This document shows positions 46,136-55,157 of a DNA stretch of 64,000 nt, in pieces (within the stretch, counting starts at the first letter, position 1; each line of letters starts with the position of its first letter). The notes beneath the pieces were generated by a model. It did no database searches, had not been told where the DNA came from, and saw only the letters and a list, made by a program, of their open reading frames with translations. The translations under genes and the position numbers were made by a program. The DNA is from Chersky-840 sp963848335. GTDB lineage: Bacteria > Actinomycetota > Acidimicrobiia > Acidimicrobiales > UBA8190. The stretch is from positions 1,612,001-1,676,000 of the forward strand of contig CAWKDD010000001.1 in the NCBI GenBank assembly GCA_963848335.1. The letters run 5' to 3'.

Positions 46136-46813
46136 TCAGCGGCGATCGCGCAGCCAGGTGCGCACGATCACACGCGCGTACTGCAGTGCGAAGAAGGCAT
46201 TGTGGCCCTTCTTCGACTCACCCGAAGCCCGCAGGTGCCAGACGACGGGGCAGTCGGTGATCCGCCACCCGCGCGTCGCCGCGCTGATGATCAGCTCCGC
46301 CGTCTGGTACTGGTCCTGTTCGAGGGTGACGTCGTGCAGTACCTCGATCCTCAGAGCCCGGAACCCGTTCGACGTGTCGGTGATGTGCTGGCCGCGTCAG
46401 CGCGTTGATGATCGTGGCGAAGAACACCACGCCCGCCATGCGGACCTTGTCCGTCGTCTCGTCGGTGCCCAGGCGACGGCTGCCGATGACGAAGTCGGCC
46501 GTGCCGTCGAGCAGGGGGGCGAGAAGCCGCCGATCTCGGCCGGGTCGTTCTGGCCGTCGGCATCCAGGGTGACCACGTACTTGACGCCGTGGGCCGCGGC
46601 GAGCTCGTACCCCAGGCGCAGGGCGACACCCTGGCCCATGTTGACCGGCAGCACGGCGCAGTAGGCCCCCCGGTCGGCCACGATGTCCTCGGTGCCGTCG
46701 TCCCCGCCGTCCACCACCACCAGCGTCGACACCGCCAGGCCCTCGACCTCGGTGGGCACGGCCTTGAGCACGTCGCCGATGTTGTCGGCTTCGAGGTACG
46801 AGGCGATGAGCAC
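46136..46813 (-). CDS. Family 2 glycosyltransferase (frame broken)
   Basis: Joined from three frames, this is a GT-A enzyme of about 225 residues like polyprenyl-phosphate sugar synthases. The N-terminus has Leu-Ile-Ala-Ser-Tyr-Leu-Glu-Ala-Asp-Asn. The nucleotide-sugar site has Val-Val-Asp-Gly-Gly-Asp-Asp-Gly-Thr, and the metal motif appears as Leu-Asp-Ala-Asp-Gly-Gln-Asn-Asp. Shifts occur near 46525 and 46395. The rest continues with Asp-Thr-Ser-Asn-Gly-Phe-Arg-Ala and ends in a Lys/Arg-rich tail at TGA 46136-46138. It may load a lipid carrier for GT-C enzymes such as those in this window. The start is uncertain: GTG 46813 is the first in frame, but ATG 46877 in a neighbouring frame is possible if another base is wrong. 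Confidence 0.7.
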
Positions 46814-46958
46814 CAGGACGGGACCGAAGGTGGCGGTCGGGGTGGCGGCGGCGGAAGTCCTGCCGGCCTATCTCCATGACCAGCCGGCGCACGCGCGTCG
46901 TGGCGGCGCACGTGGCGCGCCTGGGCGCGCGTCCGAGGCGTGATCAGTCTCGAACCCA

Positions 46959-47565
46959 TCAGAAGCTGTGGGGACGGGCGAAGACCTCGCGCACGAGCGG
47001 CTCGAAGTGCGACAGGGGCTGGCGTGGGGTAGTCGGGGTCGAAGCTCGTCTGGTCCCATTCGTCGGCGAAGCGCTCGCCGAGCGCGAACCAGGGCTCGCC
47101 CCGGTACTGCTCGCGGGCCTCGGGGTCCCCGCCGAAGTGGTGGTAGTAGTGCCGACCCTGGAAGTCCTGGTGCGTGCGGATCACGTGGAAGATCTCGTCG
47201 CGCACGTAGGGCCGCAGGATCTCCGCCGCGATGCGGGGGTGGTTGGGCACCGACACGTACTTGCCGATGTCGTGGCACAGCGCGGCCACCACCATCTCCG
47301 TGTCGGCCCCCGCCTCCTCGGCCCGCGTGGCGGTCTGCAGCGAGTGCCGGAGCTGGTCGACGGCGAACCCGTCGGTGACGGCACCCAGCGCCTCGAGCAT
47401 GCCCAGCACCTGGTCGGCCACGCGGGCCTGGCGCTGCGCCGTGAGGGCGCCGATCTCGGCCCACTGCTCGGCGCTCGACTCGTCCATGCGGCGGAAGCTC
47501 GTGGGCTGCTCGTGTGGCTCGTGCTGCTCGTGTCGGCGGTCGTGCTCATGGCGCCATTGTCGCAC
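46959..47565 (-). CDS. HD-domain phosphohydrolase (tail shifted)
   Basis: A metal-dependent HD phosphohydrolase of about 200 residues. The conserved segment Ser-Phe-Arg-Arg-Met-Asp-Glu-Ser is followed by His-Ser-Leu-Gln-Thr-Ala and by Ala-Leu-Cys-His-Asp-Ile-Gly-Lys, which holds the HD pair. A third His lies in Arg-Thr-His-Gln. Near 47025 a one-base shift leads to the tail Pro-Leu-Ser-His-Phe-Glu-Pro-Leu and TGA at 46959-46961. Substrate is unknown; members hydrolyse nucleotides or small phosphates. The start is unclear: GTG 47565 gives a His-rich lead, ATG 47487 lies inside the conserved motif and would truncate it. The same frame runs upstream into the transporter gene with no stop, so the boundary depends on a frame error. 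Confidence 0.65.
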
Positions 47566-47620
47566 CCCGGCCAGGAGGCGTCGTGACGAGTCGCGTCGCG
47601 GAGCCGATTTCTCAGCGACC

Positions 47621-49175
47621 TCACAGGTTGCGCCGCCGCCGTCGGTGATGGCGGTGCGGACGTGGCCTGCCCGAGGGGGGTGGCCTCGAGCGGGCAGCAC
47701 ACCGGGACCCGGGCCGCGGCCGGCCCCGGCGCGGACGCGCCGCGTCGGAGCGGGGTTGCGCACCACCACCGCGGCGAGCAACCCGCCGCACGCGCGACGC
47801 CACACCCGGCGACGACCACGGCGTGGCGGAACCCGGCGCTGAACTCGGCGGGGTGCAGGTAGCTGTGCCCGCTCAGCCCCGACAGCGCCGGCAGCAGCGC
47901 CACGGCGATCAGCCCCCCGGCCCGGGCCACGTCGTTGTTGACCGCCGAGGCCATCCCGGCGTGCTCGACGGGGGCCGACGACAAGCGCCGTCGGAGGTGA
48001 GCGGGGCCACGGTGATGACGAGCCCGAGGGCGAGGACGAGCACGCCGGGGAGGACCTCGGTCAGGTAGTCACCCGACGGGCCGATCAAGCGCAGGAGCAC
48101 CATCCCCGCCCCCACCACGACGGGACCGACCGCCATCTGCAGACGGGGCCCGATGCGCGCCGCCAGCGCGCCGGAGCGGGCCGACAGGGCGAGCATGACG
48201 GCGGTGAGGGGGAGCAGCGACGCTGCCCGCTTCGAGCGGGGTGTAGTGCGACACCTGCTGGAGCTGCACCGGGAAGCAGGAACAGGGCGCCCCCAGCGCG
48301 GCGTAGACCACGAAGGTCACGGCGTTGGTGGCGCTGAACTGCCGGCTGCGGAAGATGCGCCAGCGGGCAGCATGGGGATAGCGCTCGCGCCGCTCGGCCA
48401 CGACGAAGGCGACGAAGGCGGCCACGGCGATCGCCGAGCATGGCGCGTGACACCGGCCGAGGACCAGCCGCACGTCGGGAGCCTCGATGAGCCCGCCCGC
48501 CAGAGCCCACCAGGCCGGCGGTGACGAGCACGGCCCCCAGCACGTCGACGGGCCCGGCGGCCTTCGGGTCGCGCGTCTCGGGGACGTGGCGCGTGGCGAT
48601 CGGCCACCGCGACCGCCGCCAGGGGAGGTTGATGAGGAAGATCAGGCGCCACGACACCGCGCTGATGAGGAAGCCGCCCGCGAAGGGCCCGATGGCGGTG
48701 GCGACCCCACCGAGACCCGACCACGCCCCGATGGCGCGGGCGCGGTCGTCGGGGGCGAACGAAGCCTGCAGGATGGCGAGCGATCCCGGGGTGAGCAGGG
48801 CCCCGCCCACACCCTGCAGGGCCCGCCCCGCGATGAGCACGCCGGCGTCGGGGGCGAGCGGCGCACACCAGGGACGACACCGCGAACCACGACCACGCCG
48901 ACGACGAAGACCCGGCGCCGGCCGTAGCGGTCGCCGAGCGCGCCCCCCACCAGCAGCAGGCCGGCCAGGGAGACGAGGTAGGCGGTCACCACCCACTGCA
49001 GGCTCGACACCGGCAGGGCGAAGTTCCGCCCGATGGCCGGCAGGGCGATGCCCACCACCGTGGAGTCGATGGCGGTGATGGCCGACCCGAGCACCGCCGC
49101 GGCCAGCACCCAGCGCCCCGGGGCGCTCGAGAGCACGAGCCCGGCCCGGGCCCGCCCCGGTGACTCGGTGCTCAC
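47621..49175 (-). CDS. DHA2-family MFS exporter (many frame breaks)
   Basis: Reconstructed from pieces in all three minus frames, about 515 residues with 13-14 helices. The N-terminal helix ends in Ala-Ile-Asp-Ser-Thr-Val-Val (motif D1-like). Motif A is Gly-Asp-Arg-Tyr-Gly-Arg-Arg, and Gly-Arg-Ala-Leu-Gln-Gly-Val-Gly-Gly-Ala and Ile-Gly-Pro-Phe-Ala-Gly-Gly follow. Shifts lie near 48870, 48505, 48235, 47985 and 47815. It resembles the intact exporter at 20698-22227. The GTG at 49175 overlaps the ispH stop (GTGA), so the genes are coupled. The end is put at TGA 47621-47623, the stop in the frame expected after repair. Substrate is unknown. Confidence 0.65.
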
Positions 49176-50262
49176 CCCGCCAGACGCGCCAGCACGTCGG
49201 CGGCGGAGATCTGGCGATCGCCGACCACCGGCGCCCACGTCGGGATCGCCCCGCTCCCGGCGACGAGGCGACCTGGCCCGGGCGGGCGCGGCCAGGCCCA
49301 CGGCCAGGGCCGCGGCCAGGCCCCGCAGCAGGTCGCGCAGCTCGGGCGGTGGAGGGAAGTACTCGTCCTCGTCGGTGACGTGGACCTCCTCGACACCGTG
49401 GCGCGGCGCCAGCCGGGCGACGACCGCCTCCACCAGCTCGTCGGGGGCCGACGCTCCCGGCCGTGACGCCCACCGTGCCCGAGAGGTCGTCGGGGAGCTC
49501 CGTCGGCCTCGTTCACCCGCAGCACACGCGGGCACCCCGACGCTCGCTGCCACCTTCTGCAGGGCCCGCGTGTTGGACGAGTTCACCGAGCCGATCACGA
49601 CCACGGCGTCCGAGCGCCGGGCGATCACCTTCAGCGCGGCCTGGCGGTTGGTGGTGGCGAAGCACAGGTCCGAGCGGTTGGGCATCCACAGGTCGGGGAA
49701 CCGCTCCCGGGCCCGCGTTCATGATGTCGGACCACTCGTCGTGGCTCAGCGTCGTCTGGGCCAGCAAGCGCCACCGGGGCATCCGGGGTCGATCTCGGCC
49801 GGCGGCCCGGTCGACGTCGTCCTCGTCGCGCACCAGGCGAACCGACGCCGGGGCGACCGCCATCGTCCCCACCGCTTCCTCGTGGCCCTCGTGCCCGACG
49901 TAGAGCACGGTGTAGCCCTTGCCCGCCCGCACCTTCAGCTCGTGGTGGACCTTGGTCACGAGGGGGCACACGGCGTCGACCACGACCCGGCCGCGATCGC
50001 GGGCCGCGGTCACGACCTCGGGGGCCGAACCGTGCGCCGAGAGCATGAGGGGGGCGCCGTCGGGGACCAGGTCCACGTCGTCGACGAAGATCACGCCCTG
50101 GGCCCGGAACTGGTCGACGACGTGGCGGTTGTGGACGATCTCGTGGTAGCAGTAGACGGGCGGCTCGAAGACCCGCACCATCCACGCCAGGGCCTTGATC
50201 GCCTTTTCGACTCCGGCGCAGAAGCCGCGGGGCGAGGCCAGCAGGACACGCTCGACCGGCAC
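49172..50262 (-). CDS. ispH: 4-hydroxy-3-methylbut-2-enyl diphosphate reductase (frame broken)
   Basis: Last step of the MEP isoprenoid pathway, making IPP and DMAPP on a 4Fe-4S cluster. The first 250 residues from ATG 50262 contain Gly-Phe-Cys-Ala-Gly-Val-Glu, Ala-His-Gly-Ser and Val-Asp-Ala-Val-Cys-Pro-Leu-Val. The third cluster Cys (Asp-Leu-Cys-Phe-Ala-Thr-Thr-Asn-Arg-Gln) lies in another frame near 49660, with Gly-Ser-Val-Asn-Ser-Ser-Asn-Thr after it. Shifts occur near 49780, 49715, 49495 and 49270. All three cluster cysteines and the Glu of Thr-His-Glu-like context survive, and actinobacteria usually depend on this gene, so sequence errors are the likely cause. It is divergent from the DUF512 gene. 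Confidence 0.85.
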
Positions 50263-50338
50263 CAGCCCAGGTTATCGGCCCTGCGTGTCGCGGACCGCCG
50301 AGGCGGGGGGGCGCCGGCGACCGGGTAGCCTCGGATGC

Positions 50339-51795
50339 ATGTCGGTGCCCCGGGTGGTCTCGGTGGCGGCCGCCTCCCCGGCGCAGCGTGCCGGCCTCCG
50401 GGTGAACGACGAGCTGCTCTCGGTCGACGGCCGGGTGCCGCGCGACGTGATCGAGTACCGCCTCCTCGTCGACGAGGCCGACCCCGAGCTCGAGATCCGC
50501 CGGGGGCACGAGGAGCTGACCGTGCGTGCTGCGCAAGGAGGCGGGGGAGGTCCCTGGGATCGAGGTGTCCTCGGCGGTGTTCGACCGGGTCCGCACCTGC
50601 GACAACCACTGCGAGTTCTGCTTCATCTACCAGCTCCCCAAGGGGATGCGCCGCAGCCTGTACCTGAAGGACGACGACTACCGCCTGTCCTTCCTCTACG
50701 GGAACTTCACCACCCTGACCCGCTTCACCGAGCTCGACCTCGAGCGCGTCCTGACCGAGCGCCTGTCGCCGCTGTTCGTGTCCATCCACAGCACCGACCC
50801 CGGCCTCCGGGCCCGGATGCTGCGCAACCCCCGGGGCGCCACCAGCCTGCGGTGGCTGCGGGCCCTGCTCGACGGGGGGATCGAGGTGCACGGCCAGGTC
50901 GTGGTGTGCCCCGGGGTGAACGACGCCGAGGCCCTCGAGACGACACTGGCGGGCGTCCTCGACGAGTACAGCGAACTCAGCCACCGTGGCGTGCGTGCCC
51001 CTGGGGGTGAGCGACTACACCACCGAGCCCTCCATGCGACCCCACACCGTGGCCGAGGCCGCAGCCGTCGTCGACCTCGTCGAACAGTGGCAGCAGCTGT
51101 GCCTGGGATCCATCGGCCGGCGCCTGGTGTACGCGGCCGACGAGTACTACCTCCTCGCCGGGCGCCCCTTCCCGTCCGCCGACGCCTATGACGGCTTTCC
51201 CCAGCACGAGAACGGCATCGGCATGGCCCGCGCCTTCGAGGCCGCCTACCACGGCGACGTCACCGCCGCCCACGGGGTGCAACCCGGGTTCTTCTCCTGG
51301 GTCGACGGCGCGCCGGCGGCGGGCTACCGCGCCCCGCGCAACGGGGAGGGCGGGCCGCCCCGTCCCGAGCGGACCGCCGTCGCCGGCTCGCCCGAGCCCG
51401 TCGCCATCCTCACCGGCGAGTACGGCGCCGCCGTGCTCGAGCCCCTGCTCGGCGACACCCTGGCACACGTGCGCGTGGTCCCCGTGCGCAACGACTTCTT
51501 CGGCGGCAACATCGCCGTCACCGGGCTGATGACCGGACCCGACATCGCCCGCGTGCTGCAGGGCCAACCTCCGGGCACCCGCTTCTTGCTTCCCGACGTG
51601 TGCTTGTCGGAAGGGCGGTTCCTCGACGGCTCGACCGTCGCCGACCTCCCCCTCCCCGTGGAGGTCGTGGCCAGCGACGGGTACTCGCTGCGCCGAGCCC
51701 TGCACGGCGGGGGAGCGGTGCCCGGCGAAGTGCGGTCCCCGGAGCGTCCAGCCTGGCCCGCCCCGGTTGCCGTCGCCATGGGGGATCCACGGTGA
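50339..51795 (+). CDS. DUF512 radical SAM protein with PDZ-like N-terminus (frame broken)
   Basis: About 485 residues. A PDZ-like domain (1-about 60: Pro-Ala-Gln-Arg-Ala-Gly-Leu, then Asn-Asp-Glu-Leu-Leu-Ser-Val-Asp-Gly) is followed by a radical SAM-type cluster motif Cys-Asp-Asn-His-Cys-Glu-Phe-Cys (CX3CX2C). The C-terminal DUF512 domain (Ile-Leu-Thr-Gly-Glu-Tyr-Gly-Ala-Ala-Val, and Asn-Asp-Phe-Phe-Gly) comes last. Shifts are near 50530 and 50985, the second cured by deleting one A. The family is conserved next to der in many bacteria, and its reaction is not known to me. The gene's TGA overlaps the der GTG. Confidence 0.84.
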
Positions 51796-53195
51796 GCGGC
51801 GCCGCACCGGCGCGCGCCCCGCGGCCCGCGACCACCGGTCCCGCCTCGGGCCCTGGGGCGGGGACGATCCGGCCCCTGGTGGTGGTGGCCGGCCGTCCCA
51901 ACGTGGGGAAGTCGACGCTCGTCAACCGGTTCGTGGGCCGGCGCGCCGCGGTCGTGCAGGAGAAGCCCGGCGTGACCCGCGACCGCCTCGAGCTCGACGC
52001 GGAGTGGAACGGGCGCCCGTTCGTGGTGATGGACACCGGAGGTTGGCTCAGCCGGGGGGACACCCTCGACGCCAAGGTGACCGAGCAGGCGCAGCGGGCC
52101 GTGGCCGCGGCCGACCTGGTCCTCATGGTGGTGGACGCGGCGGTGGGGGTGACCACCGAGGACGCCGAGGTGGCCCGGCTCCTCACGCGCTCGGGCCGGC
52201 CCGTGCTCCTCGTGGCCAACAAGGTCGACAACGAGCGCCGCGAGGCCGAGGCGTGGGAGCTGGTGTCCCTCGGGTTGGGCGACCCATGGATGGTGAGCGC
52301 GCTGCACGGGCGGGGGACCGGGGACCTTCTCGACGAGGTGGTCCGGCGACTGCCCGACGAGCCGACCCCAGTCGGTGCCGAAGACGCCATCGGGCCCGGG
52401 GCAGCGATGGAGCACCCCGACGCCGAAGAGGTGCCCATCCGGGTCGCCATCGTGGGGCGCCCCAACGTCGGCAAGTCGACGCTGTTCAACCGGATGCTCG
52501 GAGAGGAGCGCTCGGTCGTCCATGACCTGCCCGGCACCACCCGCGACGCCATCGACACGCTGCTCGACACGGCCCAGGGCCCCATCCGGTTCATCGACAC
52601 CGCCGGGATGCGGCGCCGATCGCGCACCGAGGAGGGCACCGAGTACTACGCCATGGTGCGCGCCCTGCAGGCGCTCGACCACGCCGATGTGGTGCTCCTG
52701 GTCATCGACGCCACCGACGGGGTGACGCACCAGGACCAGCGCCTGGCCGAGCGGATCGGAGCCTCGGGGAGCCCGGTCGTCGTGGTCCTCAACAAATGGG
52801 AGCTGCTCGGCCCAGAAGCCCGGCGCGACGTCGTGGACGCCGTCGAGGACCGTCTCGCCTTCCTGGGGGAGGCCCCGGTGGTGAAGGTGAGCGCCCGCAG
52901 CGGCATGGGCGTGCACAAGATCCTCCCTGCCCTGGGCCGGACGGTGGAGGCGTACCACCACCGCATCCCGACGGGGGAGCTCAACCGGGCCATCCGGTCC
53001 ATCCAGAGCGCGCACGCCGCGCCCGGGGCTCGCATTCGGTACGCGGTCCAGGGGGCCGTCGACCCTCCCACCTTCACATTGTTCGCCACCAAGCGCCTGC
53101 CGGCCACCTACCTGCGCTACGTCGAGCGCAAGCTGCGCGAGCAATTCGGGATCGGCCCCACGCCCGTGAAGTTCCGGGTGCGAATCGGGTCGTGA
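51792..53195 (+). CDS. der: Ribosome biogenesis GTPase Der (EngA)
   Basis: Double-GTPase needed for 50S subunit assembly. The 467-residue protein has a first P-loop Gly-Arg-Pro-Asn-Val-Gly-Lys-Ser (about 34-41) and a second identical one near 220. Each has Asp-Thr-Gly/Asp-Thr-Ala (G3) and Asn-Lys-Val-Asp/Asn-Lys-Trp-Glu (G4) motifs. A KH-like C-terminal domain (Ile-Arg-Tyr-Ala-Val-Gln) ends the protein. The N-terminus has a 25-residue Pro/Ala/Gly-rich extension before the first GTPase. GTG 51792 overlaps the DUF512 stop. Confidence 0.95.
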   Translation: MSGAAPARAPRPATTGPASGPGAGTIRPLVVVAGRPNVGKSTLVNRFVGRRAAVVQEKPGVTRDRLELDAEWNGRPFVVMDTGGWLSRGDTLDAKVTEQAQRAVAAADLVLMVVDAAVGVTTEDAEVARLLTRSGRPVLLVANKVDNERREAEAWELVSLGLGDPWMVSALHGRGTGDLLDEVVRRLPDEPTPVGAEDAIGPGAAMEHPDAEEVPIRVAIVGRPNVGKSTLFNRMLGEERSVVHDLPGTTRDAIDTLLDTAQGPIRFIDTAGMRRRSRTEEGTEYYAMVRALQALDHADVVLLVIDATDGVTHQDQRLAERIGASGSPVVVVLNKWELLGPEARRDVVDAVEDRLAFLGEAPVVKVSARSGMGVHKILPALGRTVEAYHHRIPTGELNRAIRSIQSAHAAPGARIRYAVQGAVDPPTFTLFATKRLPATYLRYVERKLREQFGIGPTPVKFRVRIGS

Positions 53196-53214
53196 GCGCC
53201 CCCGGAGGCTGACC

Positions 53215-53409
53215 GTGCCGTGGTGCGACACCTGCGACCACATGGTCGAGGACGAGGACCTCACCGACGAAGGCGAGTGCCCCGAGTGCGGGGAGCGGCT
53301 GGGACACCGCAAGGTTCCCTGGCACTTCAAGCTCTTGCTCGCAGCCACCACCGTCTACCTGGGCTGGCGGGCATACCAGGGCATCGGGTGGGTCGTTCAT
53401 CACGCCTGA
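53215..53409 (+). CDS. Small zinc-ribbon membrane protein
   Basis: A 64-residue protein. Two Cys pairs, Cys-Asp-Thr-Cys (4-7) and Cys-Pro-Glu-Cys (22-25), form a probable zinc ribbon. They are followed by one hydrophobic helix (about 39-60, Leu-Leu-Leu-Ala-Ala-Thr-Thr-Val-Tyr). The first Cys pair is very close to the N-terminus. It starts with GTG 53215, 19 bases after der, so it is probably in the same transcript. I do not know a function. Small zinc-ribbon plus helix proteins are common but poorly described. Confidence 0.75.
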   Translation: MPWCDTCDHMVEDEDLTDEGECPECGERLGHRKVPWHFKLLLAATTVYLGWRAYQGIGWVVHHA

Positions 53410-53441
53410 GCCGGCGCGCCTAGACTGCCGAGTTGCATCAA

Positions 53442-53519
53442 CGGGCTGTGGCGCAGCTTGGTTAGCGCGCTTGACTGGGGGTCAAGAGGTCGCGAGTTCA
53501 AATCTCGCCAGCCCGACCA
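53442..53519 (+). tRNA. tRNA-Pro (GGG)
   Basis: The cloverleaf folds fully. A 7-base acceptor stem (cgggctg with cagcccg), a 4-base D stem (gcgc), a 5-base anticodon stem (cttga with tcaag) and a T stem (gcgag with ctcgc) with the loop ttcaaat are all paired. The anticodon loop ctggggg gives anticodon GGG for proline. The discriminator is A and the CCA end is encoded. Confidence 0.97.
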
Positions 53520-53617
53520 CGAAATGTCTTGGCCGTCGAGGGTGTGCTGAGCGAGGACTGCGGGAGGTCCCAGCCGATCTCGACCTCGCCGGCAGGTCCC
53601 GGACCCCGAACATCAGG

Positions 53618-54079
53618 TCACGAACCGCTGACGTAGGTGCTTTCCCGGTTGGCGTCGTTGTACATCTCCGACACGATCAACCAATTGCCGTCGGACTGGC
53701 GTTGGAGCACCCGCAAGGAGAAGTTGTCCCTTTCCTCGATGACGCCACCATGGGCCAGCTTTTGACCTTCGACCTGTAGGTGTGCGGAGACCAGCACGAC
53801 GTCGGGCGTGAGCACACGAACGGCGGTCTCCGGTGGCGCTTTCAGCTGTCCAGCGTTGAAGTTGTCGTCACCAAAGAGCCCTCGGAGATAGGCCACGATC
53901 TCCTCGCGTCCTTTCTTCTGGGTTCCGAAGGCATTCACCCAGTCGGCGTCGGCGCTGTACACGCCGACAAGCTTGTCGGCGTCCCGCTCCCGGAACCCGG
54001 TCAAAAGGTCGATGAGTGTCCGGCCGATGGCATCCTGATCGGCCTGTGGAAGAGAGGACAGATCGATCCCCGCAGTCAC
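53618..54079 (-). CDS. SnoaL-like (SgcJ/EcaC family) small protein
   Basis: A 153-residue cystatin/NTF2-like-fold protein. The pattern Leu-Leu-Thr-Gly-Phe-Arg-Glu-Arg-Asp-Ala-Asp, then Tyr-Ser-Ala-Asp-Ala-Asp-Trp-Val-Asn, Gly-Arg-Glu-Glu-Ile, and a final Trp-Leu-Ile-Val-Ser-Glu fits the SgcJ/EcaC-type SnoaL-like group. These are often of unknown reaction, and some are polyketide-related isomerases. The GTG start at 54079 follows a strong AGGAGG site by five bases. Base use is less GC-rich than in the housekeeping run. It lies just past tRNA-Pro and points back towards it. Confidence 0.8.
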   Translation of the reverse strand: MTAGIDLSSLPQADQDAIGRTLIDLLTGFRERDADKLVGVYSADADWVNAFGTQKKGREEIVAYLRGLFGDDNFNAGQLKAPPETAVRVLTPDVVLVSAHLQVEGQKLAHGGVIEERDNFSLRVLQRQSDGNWLIVSEMYNDANRESTYVSGS

Positions 54080-54234
54080 TTGAACCTCCTGCGATGTCAG
54101 TGTCCCTGAAGGCTAGGGCAGATGGCTATTTTCATGCTCCTCAACTGCCGCCTTCTGAGCGACGGTCCCGCGCCTCGCCGGCATCTCCACAACGGGAGAT
54201 CTCGAGAGAAGTCACGCGAAGTAGCGTCACCGGG

Positions 54235-54891
54235 GTGGATGAGCCAGCCCACCTGCTGACGACGAGAGCGACCTACGACATCATGGCCGGCGACTACGCC
54301 CGGCTCCTTCCTGATCTTCGGGCGGAAACAGGGTTGGACAAGGCAATGCTGGCGACGTTCGCCGACCTGGCCTCGACCGCACACCTGGGACCGGTCGCCG
54401 ATCTCGGCTGCGGTACCGGTCGGATCACGGCTCACCTGGCCTCCCTGGGCGTGAACGTGTTCGGGATTGATCTGTCTCCCGCCATGGTGGACCAAGCCCG
54501 CCAGGCGAACCCCCATCTGCTTTTTCAGGTCGGGTCGATCACCGCGCTGGAACTTTCCGACGCCTCGGCGGGTGGAGTCCTCGCCTGGTACTCGACCATC
54601 CATACGCCTCCGACCGACCTGCCTCAGGTCTTCGCCGAGTTCTCACGTGTTCTCGCGCCCGGTGGGTTCCTTCTGGTCGGCTTTCACGTTGGTGACGGAG
54701 ATCAGCCGAGGTCGGTGCGCTTTCGAGAAGGGGTTGCGATCGACTATTACGACGTCACGCCCGAGCGCATGGCCGAACTGTCCCGGGAGGCAGGCCTCGT
54801 CGTACAGGCGCAACTGTCGCGGGCAGCGCAGGGCCGGGAACGGCAGCCCCAAGCGAGTCTCATTGCCGCGAAGCCAAGTGCACCCGCGTGA
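54235..54891 (+). CDS. Class I SAM-dependent methyltransferase
   Basis: A 218-residue methyltransferase with a classic fold. Motif I is Val-Ala-Asp-Leu-Gly-Cys-Gly-Thr-Gly-Arg (near 53-62). It is followed by Val-Phe-Gly-Ile-Asp-Leu-Ser (acidic loop) and Leu-Ala-Pro-Gly-Gly-Phe-Leu-Leu-Val-Gly. The methyl acceptor is unknown. The open frame begins further upstream, overlapping the SnoaL-like gene, but GTG 54235 gives a natural start before Thr-Thr-Arg-Ala-Thr-Tyr-Asp. It lies 155 bases from the divergent SnoaL-like gene. Its third-position GC is lower than that of the flanking housekeeping genes. Confidence 0.85.
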   Translation: MDEPAHLLTTRATYDIMAGDYARLLPDLRAETGLDKAMLATFADLASTAHLGPVADLGCGTGRITAHLASLGVNVFGIDLSPAMVDQARQANPHLLFQVGSITALELSDASAGGVLAWYSTIHTPPTDLPQVFAEFSRVLAPGGFLLVGFHVGDGDQPRSVRFREGVAIDYYDVTPERMAELSREAGLVVQAQLSRAAQGRERQPQASLIAAKPSAPA

Positions 54892-54929
54892 TGGCGTCCG
54901 GAAGCGCCGAGGTCCAACCGCTCGACCGA

Positions 54930-54961
54930 GAACGACAGTCTGCGCTGTCGGAACGACAGTC
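54930..54961. repeat. 11-base direct repeat with hairpin
   Basis: gaacgacagtc occurs at 54930-54940 and 54951-54961, 21 bases apart. The first copy plus the spacer can also form a 6-base hairpin (cgacag and ctgtcg, 54933-54950). It lies 40 bases after the methyltransferase gene. Confidence 0.45.
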
Positions 54962-55157
54962 GCACCTGCCATGCAGTCACAAACCTGCGTCGCCGACGCT
55001 GTCTTTGCCTGAGGGATACGCGCCGGGTTAAATCATCATTCTTGGCGGCGATGAGCAGGGCCCAAACGCCTAACGTCAATCTTTGGAAGCGGGCACTGCT
55101 GGCCGAATCAACTCAAGAGGTACCGTCCGAGCCTCTTGAAACAGCGCGGGGACGGGT

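Noticed and set aside
49172..50262. Genuine ispH pseudogene
   Set aside because: The MEP pathway is normally essential, all three cluster cysteines survive in the shifted frames, and the neighbouring genes show the same kind of indels.
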